From Pseudomonadota bacterium (GTDB lineage Bacteria; Desulfobacterota; Desulfobulbia; Desulfobulbales; Desulfocapsaceae), in assembly GCA_030671085.1 (NCBI GenBank), contig DAOVAI010000002.1, forward strand, positions 1-59,118: DNA of 59,118 nucleotides. Direction: 5' to 3'. Below are positions 59,000 to 59,118 of the stretch, in pieces; position 1 is the stretch's first letter; each line of letters opens with the position of its first letter. A program made the translations under genes and the position numbers. The notes beneath the pieces were generated by a model. That model saw nothing but the letters and a program-made list of their open reading frames with translations. It searched no databases and was not told the origin of the DNA.

Positions 59000-59118
59000 A
59001 TGACCCTTACAAAAGCTGACTTGGTACAACAGGTATACAAATCCCATGGTTCTTTGACAAAGGCCCAGGCCACTGATTCTGTTGAGGCCTTTCTTCGTAT
59101 TTCAAAATCGTCTCTTAT
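59000..59118 (+). CDS. Integration host factor/HU-family protein, N-terminal part (truncated by window edge)
   Basis: MTLTKADLVQQVYKSHGSLTKAQATDSVEAFLRISKSSL; IHF-alpha-like N-terminus. Confidence 0.75.
   Translation, partial: MTLTKADLVQQVYKSHGSLTKAQATDSVEAFLRISKSSL

Overview
The 59.1-kb window is chromosomal and gene-dense. Protein families (Wood-Ljungdahl genes, PxxKW Cys-rich protein, DUF4126, MglA/Roadblock) suggest a Desulfobacterota-type anaerobe; this taxonomic call is inference. Main content: a Wood-Ljungdahl cluster (folD, CODH acsA/cooS, a MetF-linker-CdhD/AcsD fusion ORF, start of acsB), maeA, a KamA-family radical SAM enzyme, an HDOD-GGDEF protein, priA/galU, hrpA, a long YvcK/CofD-like protein, mdh, kdsB, rsmJ, rlmH, yqgE, glgB, a sensor kinase coupled to an uncharacterised 566-aa protein, cspA, gpmI, a shikimate-kinase-like protein, a DUF3524/QTMAN-like glycosyltransferase, ppsR, ychJ, thiL, a Roadblock-MglA-giant acidic repeat protein operon, ade, tatD, yggS, ugd, pilC and the start of an IHF/HU gene. 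I saw no rRNA, tRNA, CRISPR array or transposase gene. The most unusual signals are: (1) three sequence-unrelated palindromic (MITE-like) element families that share one asymmetric internal loop, 5'-GAGGC-3'/5'-AACGAA-3', in the same orientation, with direct repeats resembling target-site duplications around two copies; (2) a Roadblock-MglA operon with a 1220-aa acidic, motif-repeat protein as candidate effector; (3) a MetF-CdhD fusion with a well-formed internal Shine-Dalgarno/ATG; (4) an HDOD-GGDEF protein with a degenerate active site but intact RxxD I-site motif; (5) a Cys/His-rich microprotein overlapping a QTMAN-like glycosyltransferase gene.
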